55,253 nt of DNA, from NCBI GenBank assembly GCA_027315255.1, contig DAHUYL010000018.1, positions 1 to 55,253 on the forward strand, read 5' to 3'. This DNA is from Solirubrobacterales bacterium (GTDB lineage Bacteria; Actinomycetota; Thermoleophilia; Solirubrobacterales; Solirubrobacteraceae). The notes beneath the pieces are model-generated. The model saw only the letters and a list, made by a program, of their open reading frames with translations, searched no databases and was not told the origin of the DNA. The position numbers and the translations under genes are program-made. Below are positions 41,266 to 49,141 of the stretch, in pieces. Every line of letters begins with the position of its first letter. Position 1 is the stretch's first letter.

Positions 41266-42038
41266 CAGCCGACTCCCCTTCGAGGGGCCGTCACTGGGAC
41301 CGGATCGGCCCGCTCGACGACGACGCGGCGGCGCAGGAGCCCGACCAGCAACGCCAGCGACACCTTGACCATGTAGTACAGCGAGCGCGACTTGGTGATC
41401 GAGCTACGACCGCTGTTGCGGTGGTGCATCTCCACGGGCACCTCGATCATCCGAAGCCGGTGGGCATGGAGCAGGAGCACCGCCTCCACCTCGGGGTAGT
41501 CGTGGGGATAGTCGCCGGCGAACAGCCGGATCGCCCGCCGGTTGTAGAGCCGGAAGCCCGAGGTGGGGTCGGTGACTCGCTGGCGGCTGATCGCGCTCAG
41601 CGCGAGCGCGAACAGCTGAATCCCCGTCCGGCGGCTGAGCGGGGCTCGGTAACCCCCGCCTGGCGCCACGAAGCGGGAGCCGCAGACCACGTCGATGCTC
41701 GGGTCAGCCCGCATCGCCTCCACCAGTGAGGCCAGCTCGGCGGGCTCGTGCTGGCCGTCGCCGTCGACCTGCGCTGCGTAGTCGTATCCGTGCGCCTGCG
41801 CGTACAGGAAGCCAGCCTGGACGGCTCCGCCGATCCCCAGGTTGAACGGCAGGCGGATCACCGCAGCACCGGCCGCGGCCGCGCGCGCGGCGGTGTCGTC
41901 GGTCGAGCCGTCGTCGATCACGACTACGTCGAACTCGGGTGCCTCGACGCGCAGCGACTCGACGACGCCGGCGACCGAGCCGGCCTCGTTGTAGGCGGGC
42001 ACGATCGCGAGGAACGAGTCAGGCCTGAAGTCCATCAC
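41265..42038 (-). CDS. DPM-like GT2 glycosyltransferase
   Basis: 257 residues. FLAIVPAYNEAGSVAGVVE, VVVIDDGSTDDTAARA, RLPFNLGIGGAVQAGFLYA, the metal-binding VDGDGQHEP, and VVCGSRFVAPGGGYR then TDPTSGFRLYNRRAI are all typical of GT2 enzymes that charge polyprenyl phosphate with sugar. A hydrophobic stretch near residues 225-245 may contact the membrane. It pairs with the DUF2304 gene downstream. GTG 42038 is preferred over ATG 42035 because GATAAT ends 8 bases before it and the distance to the opposite gene equals that at hypF (21 bp), but the difference is one residue. Confidence 0.88.
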   Translation of the reverse strand: MMDFRPDSFLAIVPAYNEAGSVAGVVESLRVEAPEFDVVVIDDGSTDDTAARAAAAGAAVIRLPFNLGIGGAVQAGFLYAQAHGYDYAAQVDGDGQHEPAELASLVEAMRADPSIDVVCGSRFVAPGGGYRAPLSRRTGIQLFALALSAISRQRVTDPTSGFRLYNRRAIRLFAGDYPHDYPEVEAVLLLHAHRLRMIEVPVEMHHRNSGRSSITKSRSLYYMVKVSLALLVGLLRRRVVVERADPVPVTAPRRGVG

Positions 42039-42045
42039 ACGACTC

Positions 42046-42052
42046 TATTATC
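42046..42052. promoter_or_regulatory. Candidate bidirectional -10 between two GT2 genes
   Basis: TATTAT (42046-42051) ends 8 bases before ATG 42060 on the + strand. GATAAT (42052-42047) ends 8 bases before GTG 42038 on the - strand. The gap between start codons is 21 bp. This A+T-rich core stands out in the G+C-rich surroundings, and no ribosome binding site fits on either side. Confidence 0.5.
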
Positions 42053-42059
42053 GCCATGG

Positions 42060-43127
42060 ATGGCCAGCGTCTCGCTGACGGCGGTCGTAGTCGCCCACAA
42101 TTCGCTGACCGATCTCAGGCGCTCACTCCCCCTGCTGGCGTCCCAGCTCACTGCCGCCGACGAGCTGCTGATCGTCGACAACGCCTCGCGCGACGGCGTC
42201 GAGCGGGAGCTGGAGCAGCTCGCTCCGGGTGCAGTGCTGATCCCGATGGGAGCCAACGTGGGGTTCGCTGCCGCCGCCAACGCGGGCGTAGCAGCGGCGA
42301 GTAGGGACCTCGTCGTGCTCCTGAATCCCGACGCGGTCGTCCAGCCGGGGTGGTCAGATGCGATCCGCCGGCCGTGGGGCGGCGAGCTAGGCGCTTGGAT
42401 GGGTCTCGTGCTGCTCGCCGACGGCGCGAGCATCAACACCAGCGGTGGCGTGCTGCACTTCACCGGGCTGGGCTGGGCTGGGCAGATGGGCGAGCCAGCT
42501 GCCGCAGCGCCACGCTCGCCGACCGAGGTCGGCTTCCTGTCCGGCGCCTGCCTCGCGGTTCCCCGCCGACGCTGGCTCGAGGTCGGCGGCTTTCCCGAGC
42601 ACTTCTTCATGTACTGCGAAGACGTAGATCTGTCCCTAAGGTTGCGGTTAGCTGGAGAAAAGCTTGCGGTTGTGCCCGACGCCCAAGTCCACCACGACTA
42701 CGACTTCGACAAGGGCCTGCGCAAATGGCGACTGCTCGAGCGCAACCGCTGGGCGACCCTGATCCGCACCTATCCGACCCCGCTGCTGGCGGCTGTAATG
42801 CCCGCGCTGCTCGCGACGGAGGCAGTCATCTGGCTCGCGGCGGCCCGCGGCGGATGGACGATGATGAAGGCACGTGCAACCTTCGACGTCCTACGTGCAC
42901 TACCCCAGCTACTCCGCGAGCGTCGCCAGATCCAGCAGCGAGCGCATATCTCTGCGGGCGAGTTCGCTCGGTATCTGACGCCTACGCTGAGCTCGCCGTA
43001 TCTCGGTCCTGTAGGAAACCATCCGCTGGCCACGGCGATGCTGCGTTTCTACTGGCAGCTCGCCGAGGCGGCGCTGGGAGCAGCGTCGCTCAGAGGTTAT
43101 CGGCGACGTACGGGGCGGCCCGGTTGA
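42060..43127 (+). CDS. Rhamnosyltransferase-like GT2 with C-terminal membrane segments
   Basis: 355 residues. GT2 core: VSLTAVVVAHNSLTDL, LLIVDNASRDGVERE, NVGFAAAANAGVAAA, the NPDA form of the metal site in VVLLNPDAVVQPGW, and FFMYCEDVDLSLRLRLAG with the catalytic-base region. These are the signatures of rhamnosyltransferase-like enzymes. After about residue 235 there is a hydrophobic stretch (LLAAVMPALLATEAVIWLAA) and a basic region that probably attach it to the membrane. ATG 42060 is used rather than ATG 42056 in another frame, with TATTAT 8 bases upstream. It overlaps the 3' end of the Wzm gene by 38 bases, tail to tail. Confidence 0.85.
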   Translation: MASVSLTAVVVAHNSLTDLRRSLPLLASQLTAADELLIVDNASRDGVERELEQLAPGAVLIPMGANVGFAAAANAGVAAASRDLVVLLNPDAVVQPGWSDAIRRPWGGELGAWMGLVLLADGASINTSGGVLHFTGLGWAGQMGEPAAAAPRSPTEVGFLSGACLAVPRRRWLEVGGFPEHFFMYCEDVDLSLRLRLAGEKLAVVPDAQVHHDYDFDKGLRKWRLLERNRWATLIRTYPTPLLAAVMPALLATEAVIWLAAARGGWTMMKARATFDVLRALPQLLRERRQIQQRAHISAGEFARYLTPTLSSPYLGPVGNHPLATAMLRFYWQLAEAALGAASLRGYRRRTGRPG

Positions 43128-43980
43128 ACACCCAGAACCCGAGCACGAACACGATCACACAGAACCCGATCGGGACCAAGAGCCACTTATCCCCGCCCGT
43201 GTAGTACGCCGCACCGTAGACCGTGTGGCTGATGAACGCGTGCTTGAACTGCTGCAACACGACCGCCATCGGGTTGAACATGTAGAGCTTGAGCAGAAAG
43301 CCGTGGAGGTTCTTCTGCACCGTGTACATCGTGATGATCACCGGGGAGGCGTAGAACAGGATCTGAAGTACGACCTCCCAGATCGGCTGAATGTCGCGGA
43401 AGTAGACAAAAGCCGTCGATAGCAGCATCCCCAGTCCAGTTGCGAGGATTGCCTCCATCACAAGGAGCACGGGCACTTCGAGCCAGGTGACCATGGGGTG
43501 CACACCGGTCGCCAGCGCGAAAACCAGAAGGACGACCAGGTTACCCAGCAGGTTGAAGGCAGCGAGGAGAGAGTAGGAGAGTGGGATCACCATGCGCGGG
43601 AACTCGATCTTGCGGACCAGCGCCTCGTGGTCGACGACGCAGCGGACCGCGTTCATCGTGCCCTCCTGGAGGAACGTGAACAGCACGATCGCCGCGAGCA
43701 GCTGCGTCCCATAGTCCTTGCCCGCGCCGACCGTGCCGTTCACGTGTCCGATCTTCGTGAAGAACACATACAGGACGCCGAACAGCAGCAACGGCCTGAT
43801 GAACTGCCACACGTATCCGAGGAACGATCCGAAGAAGCGCATCTTCCAGTTCGTCTTGGCGATGTTGAACGTCAGGTGCCAGAAACGCCGCCAATCGCTC
43901 GTCAACGCCTGCGGTCCCTTGATCGGGCGACCCAGGTCTGAGTACATGGGCTCGAGCGGGGTGTAGGTCGTGACGCTCAT
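43090..43980 (-). CDS. wzm: ABC-2 type polysaccharide export permease (Wzm-like)
   Basis: 296 residues with six membrane segments and the ABC2_membrane layout of O-antigen and teichoic-acid exporters: WKMRFFGSFLGYVWQFIRPLL at the start of the domain (elbow helix and first segment), VVDHEALVRKIEFPRMVIPL in the coupling helix, and LQILFYASPVIITMYTV and LYMFNPMAVVLQQFKHAF near the end. It forms the channel with the ATPase encoded upstream and moves a lipid-linked glycan out of the cytoplasm. ATG 43980 overlaps the stop of the wzt gene by four bases (ATGA), so the two are coupled. Its 3' end overlaps the GT2 gene at 43127. Confidence 0.9.
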   Translation of the reverse strand: MSVTTYTPLEPMYSDLGRPIKGPQALTSDWRRFWHLTFNIAKTNWKMRFFGSFLGYVWQFIRPLLLFGVLYVFFTKIGHVNGTVGAGKDYGTQLLAAIVLFTFLQEGTMNAVRCVVDHEALVRKIEFPRMVIPLSYSLLAAFNLLGNLVVLLVFALATGVHPMVTWLEVPVLLVMEAILATGLGMLLSTAFVYFRDIQPIWEVVLQILFYASPVIITMYTVQKNLHGFLLKLYMFNPMAVVLQQFKHAFISHTVYGAAYYTGGDKWLLVPIGFCVIVFVLGFWVFNRAAPYVADNL

Positions 43981-45233
43981 AGCGCTGAGGACCCTGCCCG
44001 GTCGCGAGCCCGCTCGACCGCGACCTCGACCGGAAGGTCGACGACACCGCCATACGCGCGCGTCGCGGTGACGATGAACGAGAAACCGCTGTCGAACTGG
44101 TCCATCACATCGAGCCCGGTCCCGCGGCGGGCGAGGTTGACGAGCGGACTGTAGCGCCCCGGGGCGAGCACATTGTCGAACGCGAACGAGAACACGGCCT
44201 CCTCCCCGGCGGCAAACGTGCCGGTCGGCACGGTCATCGACTCGGTCGACGCGACCGTCACCGCCTCGTGCTTGTCGTTGAGGACGTAGACGCTGGCGGC
44301 AGGGTCCTCGACCGGGACGTTGAACAGCACCCGAGCACGCAGACGCACGTGCTCGCCTTGCGGGACAGCAGCAAGGCGCATGCCCGTCTCGTCCTCGACC
44401 CACACTTCGACGACCCTTGCCTCGCCTACGGCCGCGCGCTCGTCTGGAGCAGCCTCGGATGCACCCTGCGCGGTACGTCCGAAGTTGAGCTCGAGGTAGC
44501 GGTCAGCGATGTCCTGTGGCTCGCCGATCTGGAGCAAGTCGCCCCGTTCGAGCAGCAATGCGCGATGGCAGAATCGCACCATCGAGCCCATGTCGTGCGT
44601 GACGAACAGAATCGTCTTCCCCGCATCGCGCATCCGATTGAACACATCGAAGCACTTCTGCTGGAACGACGCATCGCCGACGGCGAGAATCTCATCAACC
44701 AAGAGCAGGTCTGCGTCGACCTGAATCGCGACAGAGAATGCCAGCCGGATCGTCATGCCCGAGGAGTAATTCTTGACCTTCAACTCAGTGAATTCTTGGA
44801 GTTCGGCAAACTCGATCACCTCGTCGACACGGCGGCGCGCCTCGCGCGGCGTCAGGCCCATCATGATCCCGTTCAGGATCACGTTGTCGCGCGCCGGCAG
44901 GTCCATGTTGAAGCCGACGCCGAGCTCGATCATCGTCGACATCCGCCCGCGGCGCCAGATCTGACCGTCGGCGTGGTAGATGCCTGCGATGCACTTGAGC
45001 AGCGTGCTCTTGCCGCTGCCGTTGCGTCCGACGATCCCGAAGAACTGGCCCTGCGGCACCTCGAACGACACGTCCCGCAGGGCGCTGAAGTGCCGCATCC
45101 CCACCTTGCGCCGTGGATGGAGCACCCGCTCCTTGAGCGTGTGGCGCTGTTCCTCGGGAATGTGGAAGGTCTTGGTGACGCCGCGTGCGACCACCGCCGG
45201 CAGCTGCCCGCGGTCGTTTGCCCCAGATGGCAT
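43977..45233 (-). CDS. wzt: ABC export ATPase with Wzt-type C-terminal domain
   Basis: 418 residues. Residues about 10-265 are the ATPase: Walker A GRNGSGKST, signature YSSGMTIRLAFS, Walker B LLLVDEILAVGD and the switch His in FVTHDMGSM. From about 290 to 418 is a beta-rich domain (VEVWVEDETGMRLAAVPQGE, VASVYV-like strands, FDSGFSFIVTATRAYGG) in the place of the Wzt C-terminal carbohydrate-binding domain. In Wzt proteins of this type the domain recognises a terminal modification of the finished glycan and so limits export to capped chains. ATG 45233 is chosen, as TACCCT ends 7 bases before it and the upstream frame is low in complexity. The gene is divergent from the GT2 at 45316. Confidence 0.9.
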   Translation of the reverse strand: MPSGANDRGQLPAVVARGVTKTFHIPEEQRHTLKERVLHPRRKVGMRHFSALRDVSFEVPQGQFFGIVGRNGSGKSTLLKCIAGIYHADGQIWRRGRMSTMIELGVGFNMDLPARDNVILNGIMMGLTPREARRRVDEVIEFAELQEFTELKVKNYSSGMTIRLAFSVAIQVDADLLLVDEILAVGDASFQQKCFDVFNRMRDAGKTILFVTHDMGSMVRFCHRALLLERGDLLQIGEPQDIADRYLELNFGRTAQGASEAAPDERAAVGEARVVEVWVEDETGMRLAAVPQGEHVRLRARVLFNVPVEDPAASVYVLNDKHEAVTVASTESMTVPTGTFAAGEEAVFSFAFDNVLAPGRYSPLVNLARRGTGLDVMDQFDSGFSFIVTATRAYGGVVDLPVEVAVERARDRAGSSAL

Positions 45234-45240
45234 GGTCGAG

Positions 45241-45246
45241 AGGGTA
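45241..45246 (-). promoter_or_regulatory. Candidate -10 hexamer of the wzt-wzm operon
   Basis: TACCCT reads on the - strand 7 bases before the ATG at 45233, with no ribosome binding site. Confidence 0.45.
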
Positions 45247-45302
45247 GCGGGAGCGCCCGTTGCGGCCGCGGGACCCGGACGGCGGCGAGGAATGCCCTTT
45301 GC

Positions 45303-45308
45303 CAGGAT
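45303..45308 (+). promoter_or_regulatory. Candidate -10 hexamer of the GT2 gene at 45316
   Basis: CAGGAT ends 7 bases before the GTG at 45316. It is the same hexamer as before 4068. If ATG 45307 is the true start, this call fails. Confidence 0.35.
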
Positions 45309-45315
45309 GTCGCCG

Positions 45316-46719
45316 GTGAGTCCCGCGCCGGTCGACATCATCGTCCTCGCCTACAACCGCGTCGACTACCTGGGCGAGATGGTCGAGGCGCTCGAGCAGC
45401 GCACCCGGTGGCCGTACCGGCTGACGGTCGTGGACAACGTCTCCGGGCCGGACACCCGCAACTGGTTGCGCGCCCACCGCGAGCGCTTCCACGAGGTCAT
45501 CTTCAACGATCGCAACGAGCACCTGGCCGGCTTCCAGCGCGGGATCGCGCGGACGGACAGCGAGCTGTTCGTCCTCTCAGACGCCGACGTGCTGCCGCAT
45601 CCGCCGACCGATGAGGGCTGCTGGCTGACCCGGTTGGTGGCCCTGGCCGGCCGCCACCCTGACTTCGGGCTGATCAGCGCGCGCCTCGACAGCATCACGG
45701 AAGCGCGCGACATCGAGGTCGAGCGCAAGCGGCTGCTCGACGGCGAGCTGATCGAGACGAGCACCGGCGTCTGGCTGAACCTGATCCGCCGTGAAGCGCT
45801 GCGGATCCCGTACATGAGCGACGGGATCACCTCGTATGCGATCCGCCGCAGCGGCTTTCGCATCGGCGTCGCCGCGGATGTGCTGGCCACGCATCTCGGC
45901 GACCAGGACCCGGAGCGCCACCCCGACTACCTGGCGCGAAAGCAGGCAGCGGCCGGCCTCGGCACCGTCTACCCCGAGTATCCCGAGCTGGCCCAGGCGG
46001 CGCGGCCCCCGCTCCTGCGGGAGCTCGTGCTCGCAGCCCCGGTGCTCGCCGCGCTGCGAGCGCACGGAGTCGATCCGGCCGACACGGTCGAGCTCAGCCG
46101 CGCAACCTGGCCCGTATTGGCCGCCGCCGACCCGCGGGTCGAAAGCTGCGTGCGACGGACGCATCAGGCCGCGGCCCGGTTCGTCTACGACGAAGCGCCA
46201 CCGCTTGCTCCTGGCAGCGCCACCGCTGTCGCCGTCATCTGCCCCGATGAGCTCGACAGCGAGCTGGTCGGCGACGCGCTCGCCGTCGCCGGCGAATACG
46301 TCATCGTTCTGACAGCCCCCGGAGCGCCCCCGCCTGAGCGCGACGATTGGGTTCTCGTCGAGGAGCATCCCGGACCGGCTGAGGCCGTCGAACGGCTTGC
46401 GCAGGTCGCGAGCAGACCCCGCTTCCGCCGGCGCCTGGCCTACTCGACGCTCGAGCACCGCGGCCGCTGGCTCGCCGCACTCGAGGCCGGCTGCTTCGAC
46501 GGTCCGTGCCGGCTGCGCGTCTACGTCCTGCGACGCGATCCGCCGCGACCTCCGGCCACGGGCCGCTGGCGCGAGGGCGTCACGAGCAGGCCAACACAGC
46601 CCCCTTTCAAGCCACCCGTCTCGCGCGCGCGGCTCGGGCCCCTGCTGACCAAGGGCTCGCGGCTCCTCAGAGCCGAGTGGCACCTGCTGAACGCGAGACT
46701 GCTGAACGCGCGTCGGTGA
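45316..46719 (+). CDS. GT2 glycosyltransferase with C-terminal extension
   Basis: About 467 residues. The GT2 domain (1-200) has VDIIVLAYNRVDYLGEMVEA, LTVVDNVSGPDTRNW, the metal site in LFVLSDADVLPHPP, and SITEARDIE, then IRREALRIPYMSDGITSYAI. From about residue 295 a second alpha/beta region follows (AVAVICPDELDSELVGDALA, YVIVLTAPGAPPPERDDWVL) that could be another degenerate GT-like unit without acidic motif. The last 50 residues are basic and hydrophobic (LGPLLTKGSRLLRAEWHLLN) and may touch the membrane. GTG 45316 is preferred on the hexamer; ATG 45307 and ATG 45292 are in frame, and all three give the same domain. Confidence 0.82.
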   Translation: MSPAPVDIIVLAYNRVDYLGEMVEALEQRTRWPYRLTVVDNVSGPDTRNWLRAHRERFHEVIFNDRNEHLAGFQRGIARTDSELFVLSDADVLPHPPTDEGCWLTRLVALAGRHPDFGLISARLDSITEARDIEVERKRLLDGELIETSTGVWLNLIRREALRIPYMSDGITSYAIRRSGFRIGVAADVLATHLGDQDPERHPDYLARKQAAAGLGTVYPEYPELAQAARPPLLRELVLAAPVLAALRAHGVDPADTVELSRATWPVLAAADPRVESCVRRTHQAAARFVYDEAPPLAPGSATAVAVICPDELDSELVGDALAVAGEYVIVLTAPGAPPPERDDWVLVEEHPGPAEAVERLAQVASRPRFRRRLAYSTLEHRGRWLAALEAGCFDGPCRLRVYVLRRDPPRPPATGRWREGVTSRPTQPPFKPPVSRARLGPLLTKGSRLLRAEWHLLNARLLNARR

Positions 46720-46731
46720 TCGGTGCCGGTG

Positions 46732-49056
46732 TCAGGAGAGCCGGAACCAATCGACATAGCGACCGCAGGCGTCCCGCAGCGGCATCATTCGCCTTACGTC
46801 GGGAAGGCGGGTCGCCGCGATGTTGTAGACGCTGTCGTACGGCTGCGTTCCGGTGAGGATCGACGGGCGGCCGGCGCTGATCCGGATCGCGATCTGTCTG
46901 CTGACCCCTCTTCCGGTTACGGCACCGACGTTGAAGAACGGACCGTTCTGGCCCATGTAGGCGGGCATCCAGAAGCGACGACCCTCCGCAGAGAACGTGA
47001 TCGGCGTCCACGCGGTGTACTGGGCAGAGATCTCCCACCTGGTACGCGCGGGCAGCCCAATCCGAACGATCCCCGAATGGCCTGGAGCGAGCCCAGGGAT
47101 GCCCCCGACGATCACCGGCTGCGTCATCACCGCCGCAACCCCAGCGCGCTCCGAAAGACTGCGCAGCAGCGGGACGCTGCAGTCCAGGATCGCGCCGGGT
47201 TGACCAGCGCCTTCGATCGTCGCTCGCGGGGGAGTCGGACCGATCCGTTTCCACAGCTCGTAGAGAGGCCGGCGGGAGACGAGATGGAAGTTGGACGGCG
47301 GCTCGCTGGCGAAATCCGTGTCCGACGTGACAACGTAGGCGAATTCGTTGAGATCGGGCGAGACGACCGAGTCGAAATCGAGCGGCTGCCCGTTGAACGG
47401 CTTGTTCGGGGGACTCTGGGGCGTGGGCAGCCATTCGGTCCCAGGCGAGAAGTTCCACACCGGCGAGTCGTGGAGCTCCCACACCGCCCAGCTGTCGATG
47501 CCGAGGAACAGCGTGGGTGCGTTTCCGGTGAGACGATGAAAGGCCGCAAGCTCGGCGACGGTCTCGGATGACTGGACGGGCTCGTTGCGCAACGTCGTGT
47601 AGCTCGAATAGCCCGCGGCGACACCGAATATCGCTGCGAACGCGAGCAGCGTCACGGTCACGAGACGCCCCCCCTGCCGCGACGTCAGCAGCGCCCGCAT
47701 GCCGATTGCGATCACGACCGGCGCTCCGATGACCATCGCCTTGGCGGTCACGTACGGCGACTGGGTTGCGTTCGAGTAGAGCCACACGACGGCACATCCC
47801 AACCCTGCTGCGAGCAGCGGCAACTGGCGGCGGCGCAGCGACCAGAAGACCCCGAAGACGAGGATTGCGAGCGCGAACGCACCCAGCTCACCCGCGTCGA
47901 AATGGTTCGCCGGAACCACACGGAAATCGCCGCTCCCCCAGATCCCAAGCGCCTCATAGATCGACAACGGCCCGCGGAGATTGCCGAGGTCCTGGCCCGT
48001 GATCGTGTTCTGCGGCGAAAGCCCGAACGAGCCGAAGAACGACGAGATGTCCGAGAAGATCGGCAGCAGCACGATCAGCAGCAGCAGGACGAACCCGAGC
48101 GCCCAAGGGGCGATCGTGGTGAGATTGCGCCCCGTCAGCAACTCGCGCGCCAGCCGCGGTCGCACCGCGAGCCCGACCACGACCCATGCGGCAAAGGTCG
48201 TCACGAACCAGGCGACGCCGAGATACGAGTAGGTGTAGACCGACCCGGCAAGGAGCACACCGGCCGGTAACGCCATCGTGAAACGCACCCGCTGCGAGGC
48301 GTCTGCCCAGCGGGCAGCGACCTGCCCGAGGTGCAGGGCGAACGCGAGCACCAGCCCCGCCATGATCGTCTCCTTGAAGGCGCTCTCGCCGTAGTAGGCC
48401 GCGACGAGATATGCAGCCCCGGACAGGAGCCCGATCACCGCACGCCGCCACAGGGACTCACCGCCGAGGACGTCACCGGCGACGATCGCGGTCAGCACCA
48501 TGATCGAGATGAGTAGTCCGGTGAAGACCTGGATCGCCTGAGCGCCGGTCCCCGTGGACACCGCGGCGACGAGCGCATGCGGTCCCGTCGGATACCCCCC
48601 TAACACGTGGTAGTAGGCGGCAACCTTCGCGGAGCTCAAGGCCTCCACAACCACCAGGTGGATCGCCATGTCGCCATCGACGAACGCTCCGGGGCCGACC
48701 CGTCCCTGGGCGATGAAGGGAATCGACGCCGCGCACAGCCCCAGCGCACCGATCAGGGCGTCGCCGGCAAAGGAGTGGACGAACGGACCCCTGGGCGAGG
48801 AGCGCGCGCGCGAAGCCCGCCGCGCCAAGTACGCCGCTGCCAGGACGACGGCGAGCAGGCACACGACAAGCGCGGTGCCGGCGCGGCCAGGCAGCTTGAT
48901 CGCGGCGTCGGCCAACGCCATCAGCGCGGCGAAGCCGACGAACGGCGCCGCCGACCAGCGTGCGGCAGCGCCGCCACATAGGCTGCAAATCGCGCGACCG
49001 AGGACGATCGAGCCGGCCACGATCACGAGCACGGATCCGTAGGCCTGCTCGAACAC
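46732..49056 (-). CDS. Large polytopic membrane protein, glycosyltransferase-like
   Basis: About 774 residues: some thirteen membrane segments in the first 520 residues, then an extracytoplasmic domain of about 250 residues that has beta-rich stretches and ends SVYNIAATRLPDVRRM, with YVDWFRLS. The outer loop after the fourth segment has FVDGDMAIHLVVVEAL, with acidic residues, and later GGYPTGPHALVAAVS. This layout suggests a GT-C-type enzyme or a large surface-glycan polymerase; I recognise no exact family. GTG 49056 is supported by TAGACT 7 bases upstream; the open frame further up would add 50 residues of low complexity. It converges on the GT2 at 46719 (12-bp gap) and is divergent from the flippase. 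Confidence 0.65.
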   Translation of the reverse strand: MFEQAYGSVLVIVAGSIVLGRAICSLCGGAAARWSAAPFVGFAALMALADAAIKLPGRAGTALVVCLLAVVLAAAYLARRASRARSSPRGPFVHSFAGDALIGALGLCAASIPFIAQGRVGPGAFVDGDMAIHLVVVEALSSAKVAAYYHVLGGYPTGPHALVAAVSTGTGAQAIQVFTGLLISIMVLTAIVAGDVLGGESLWRRAVIGLLSGAAYLVAAYYGESAFKETIMAGLVLAFALHLGQVAARWADASQRVRFTMALPAGVLLAGSVYTYSYLGVAWFVTTFAAWVVVGLAVRPRLARELLTGRNLTTIAPWALGFVLLLLIVLLPIFSDISSFFGSFGLSPQNTITGQDLGNLRGPLSIYEALGIWGSGDFRVVPANHFDAGELGAFALAILVFGVFWSLRRRQLPLLAAGLGCAVVWLYSNATQSPYVTAKAMVIGAPVVIAIGMRALLTSRQGGRLVTVTLLAFAAIFGVAAGYSSYTTLRNEPVQSSETVAELAAFHRLTGNAPTLFLGIDSWAVWELHDSPVWNFSPGTEWLPTPQSPPNKPFNGQPLDFDSVVSPDLNEFAYVVTSDTDFASEPPSNFHLVSRRPLYELWKRIGPTPPRATIEGAGQPGAILDCSVPLLRSLSERAGVAAVMTQPVIVGGIPGLAPGHSGIVRIGLPARTRWEISAQYTAWTPITFSAEGRRFWMPAYMGQNGPFFNVGAVTGRGVSRQIAIRISAGRPSILTGTQPYDSVYNIAATRLPDVRRMMPLRDACGRYVDWFRLS

Positions 49057-49063
49057 CGCGGCG

Positions 49064-49069
49064 AGTCTA
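49064..49069 (-). promoter_or_regulatory. Candidate -10 hexamer of the large membrane protein gene
   Basis: TAGACT reads on the - strand 7 bases before the GTG at 49056. Confidence 0.45.
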
Positions 49070-49127
49070 CTCAGCGCTCCGCGCGAGAATCGCTGCACCG
49101 GCGCGCGTTCGGGCCGCCGCGAGCCTC

Positions 49128-49133
49128 TAGCCT
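49128..49133 (+). promoter_or_regulatory. Candidate -10 hexamer of the flippase gene
   Basis: TAGCCT ends 8 bases before the CTG at 49142, the only possible start upstream of the first membrane segment. The same hexamer precedes the starts at 6626, 16843 and 36688. Confidence 0.45.
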
Positions 49134-49141
49134 CGCAGACG

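Noticed and set aside
43090..45233. Reading the Wzm/Wzt pair as proof of a Gram-negative host with LPS
   Set aside because: The same transporters export teichoic acids and S-layer glycans in monoderm bacteria; no lipid A or core genes are present.
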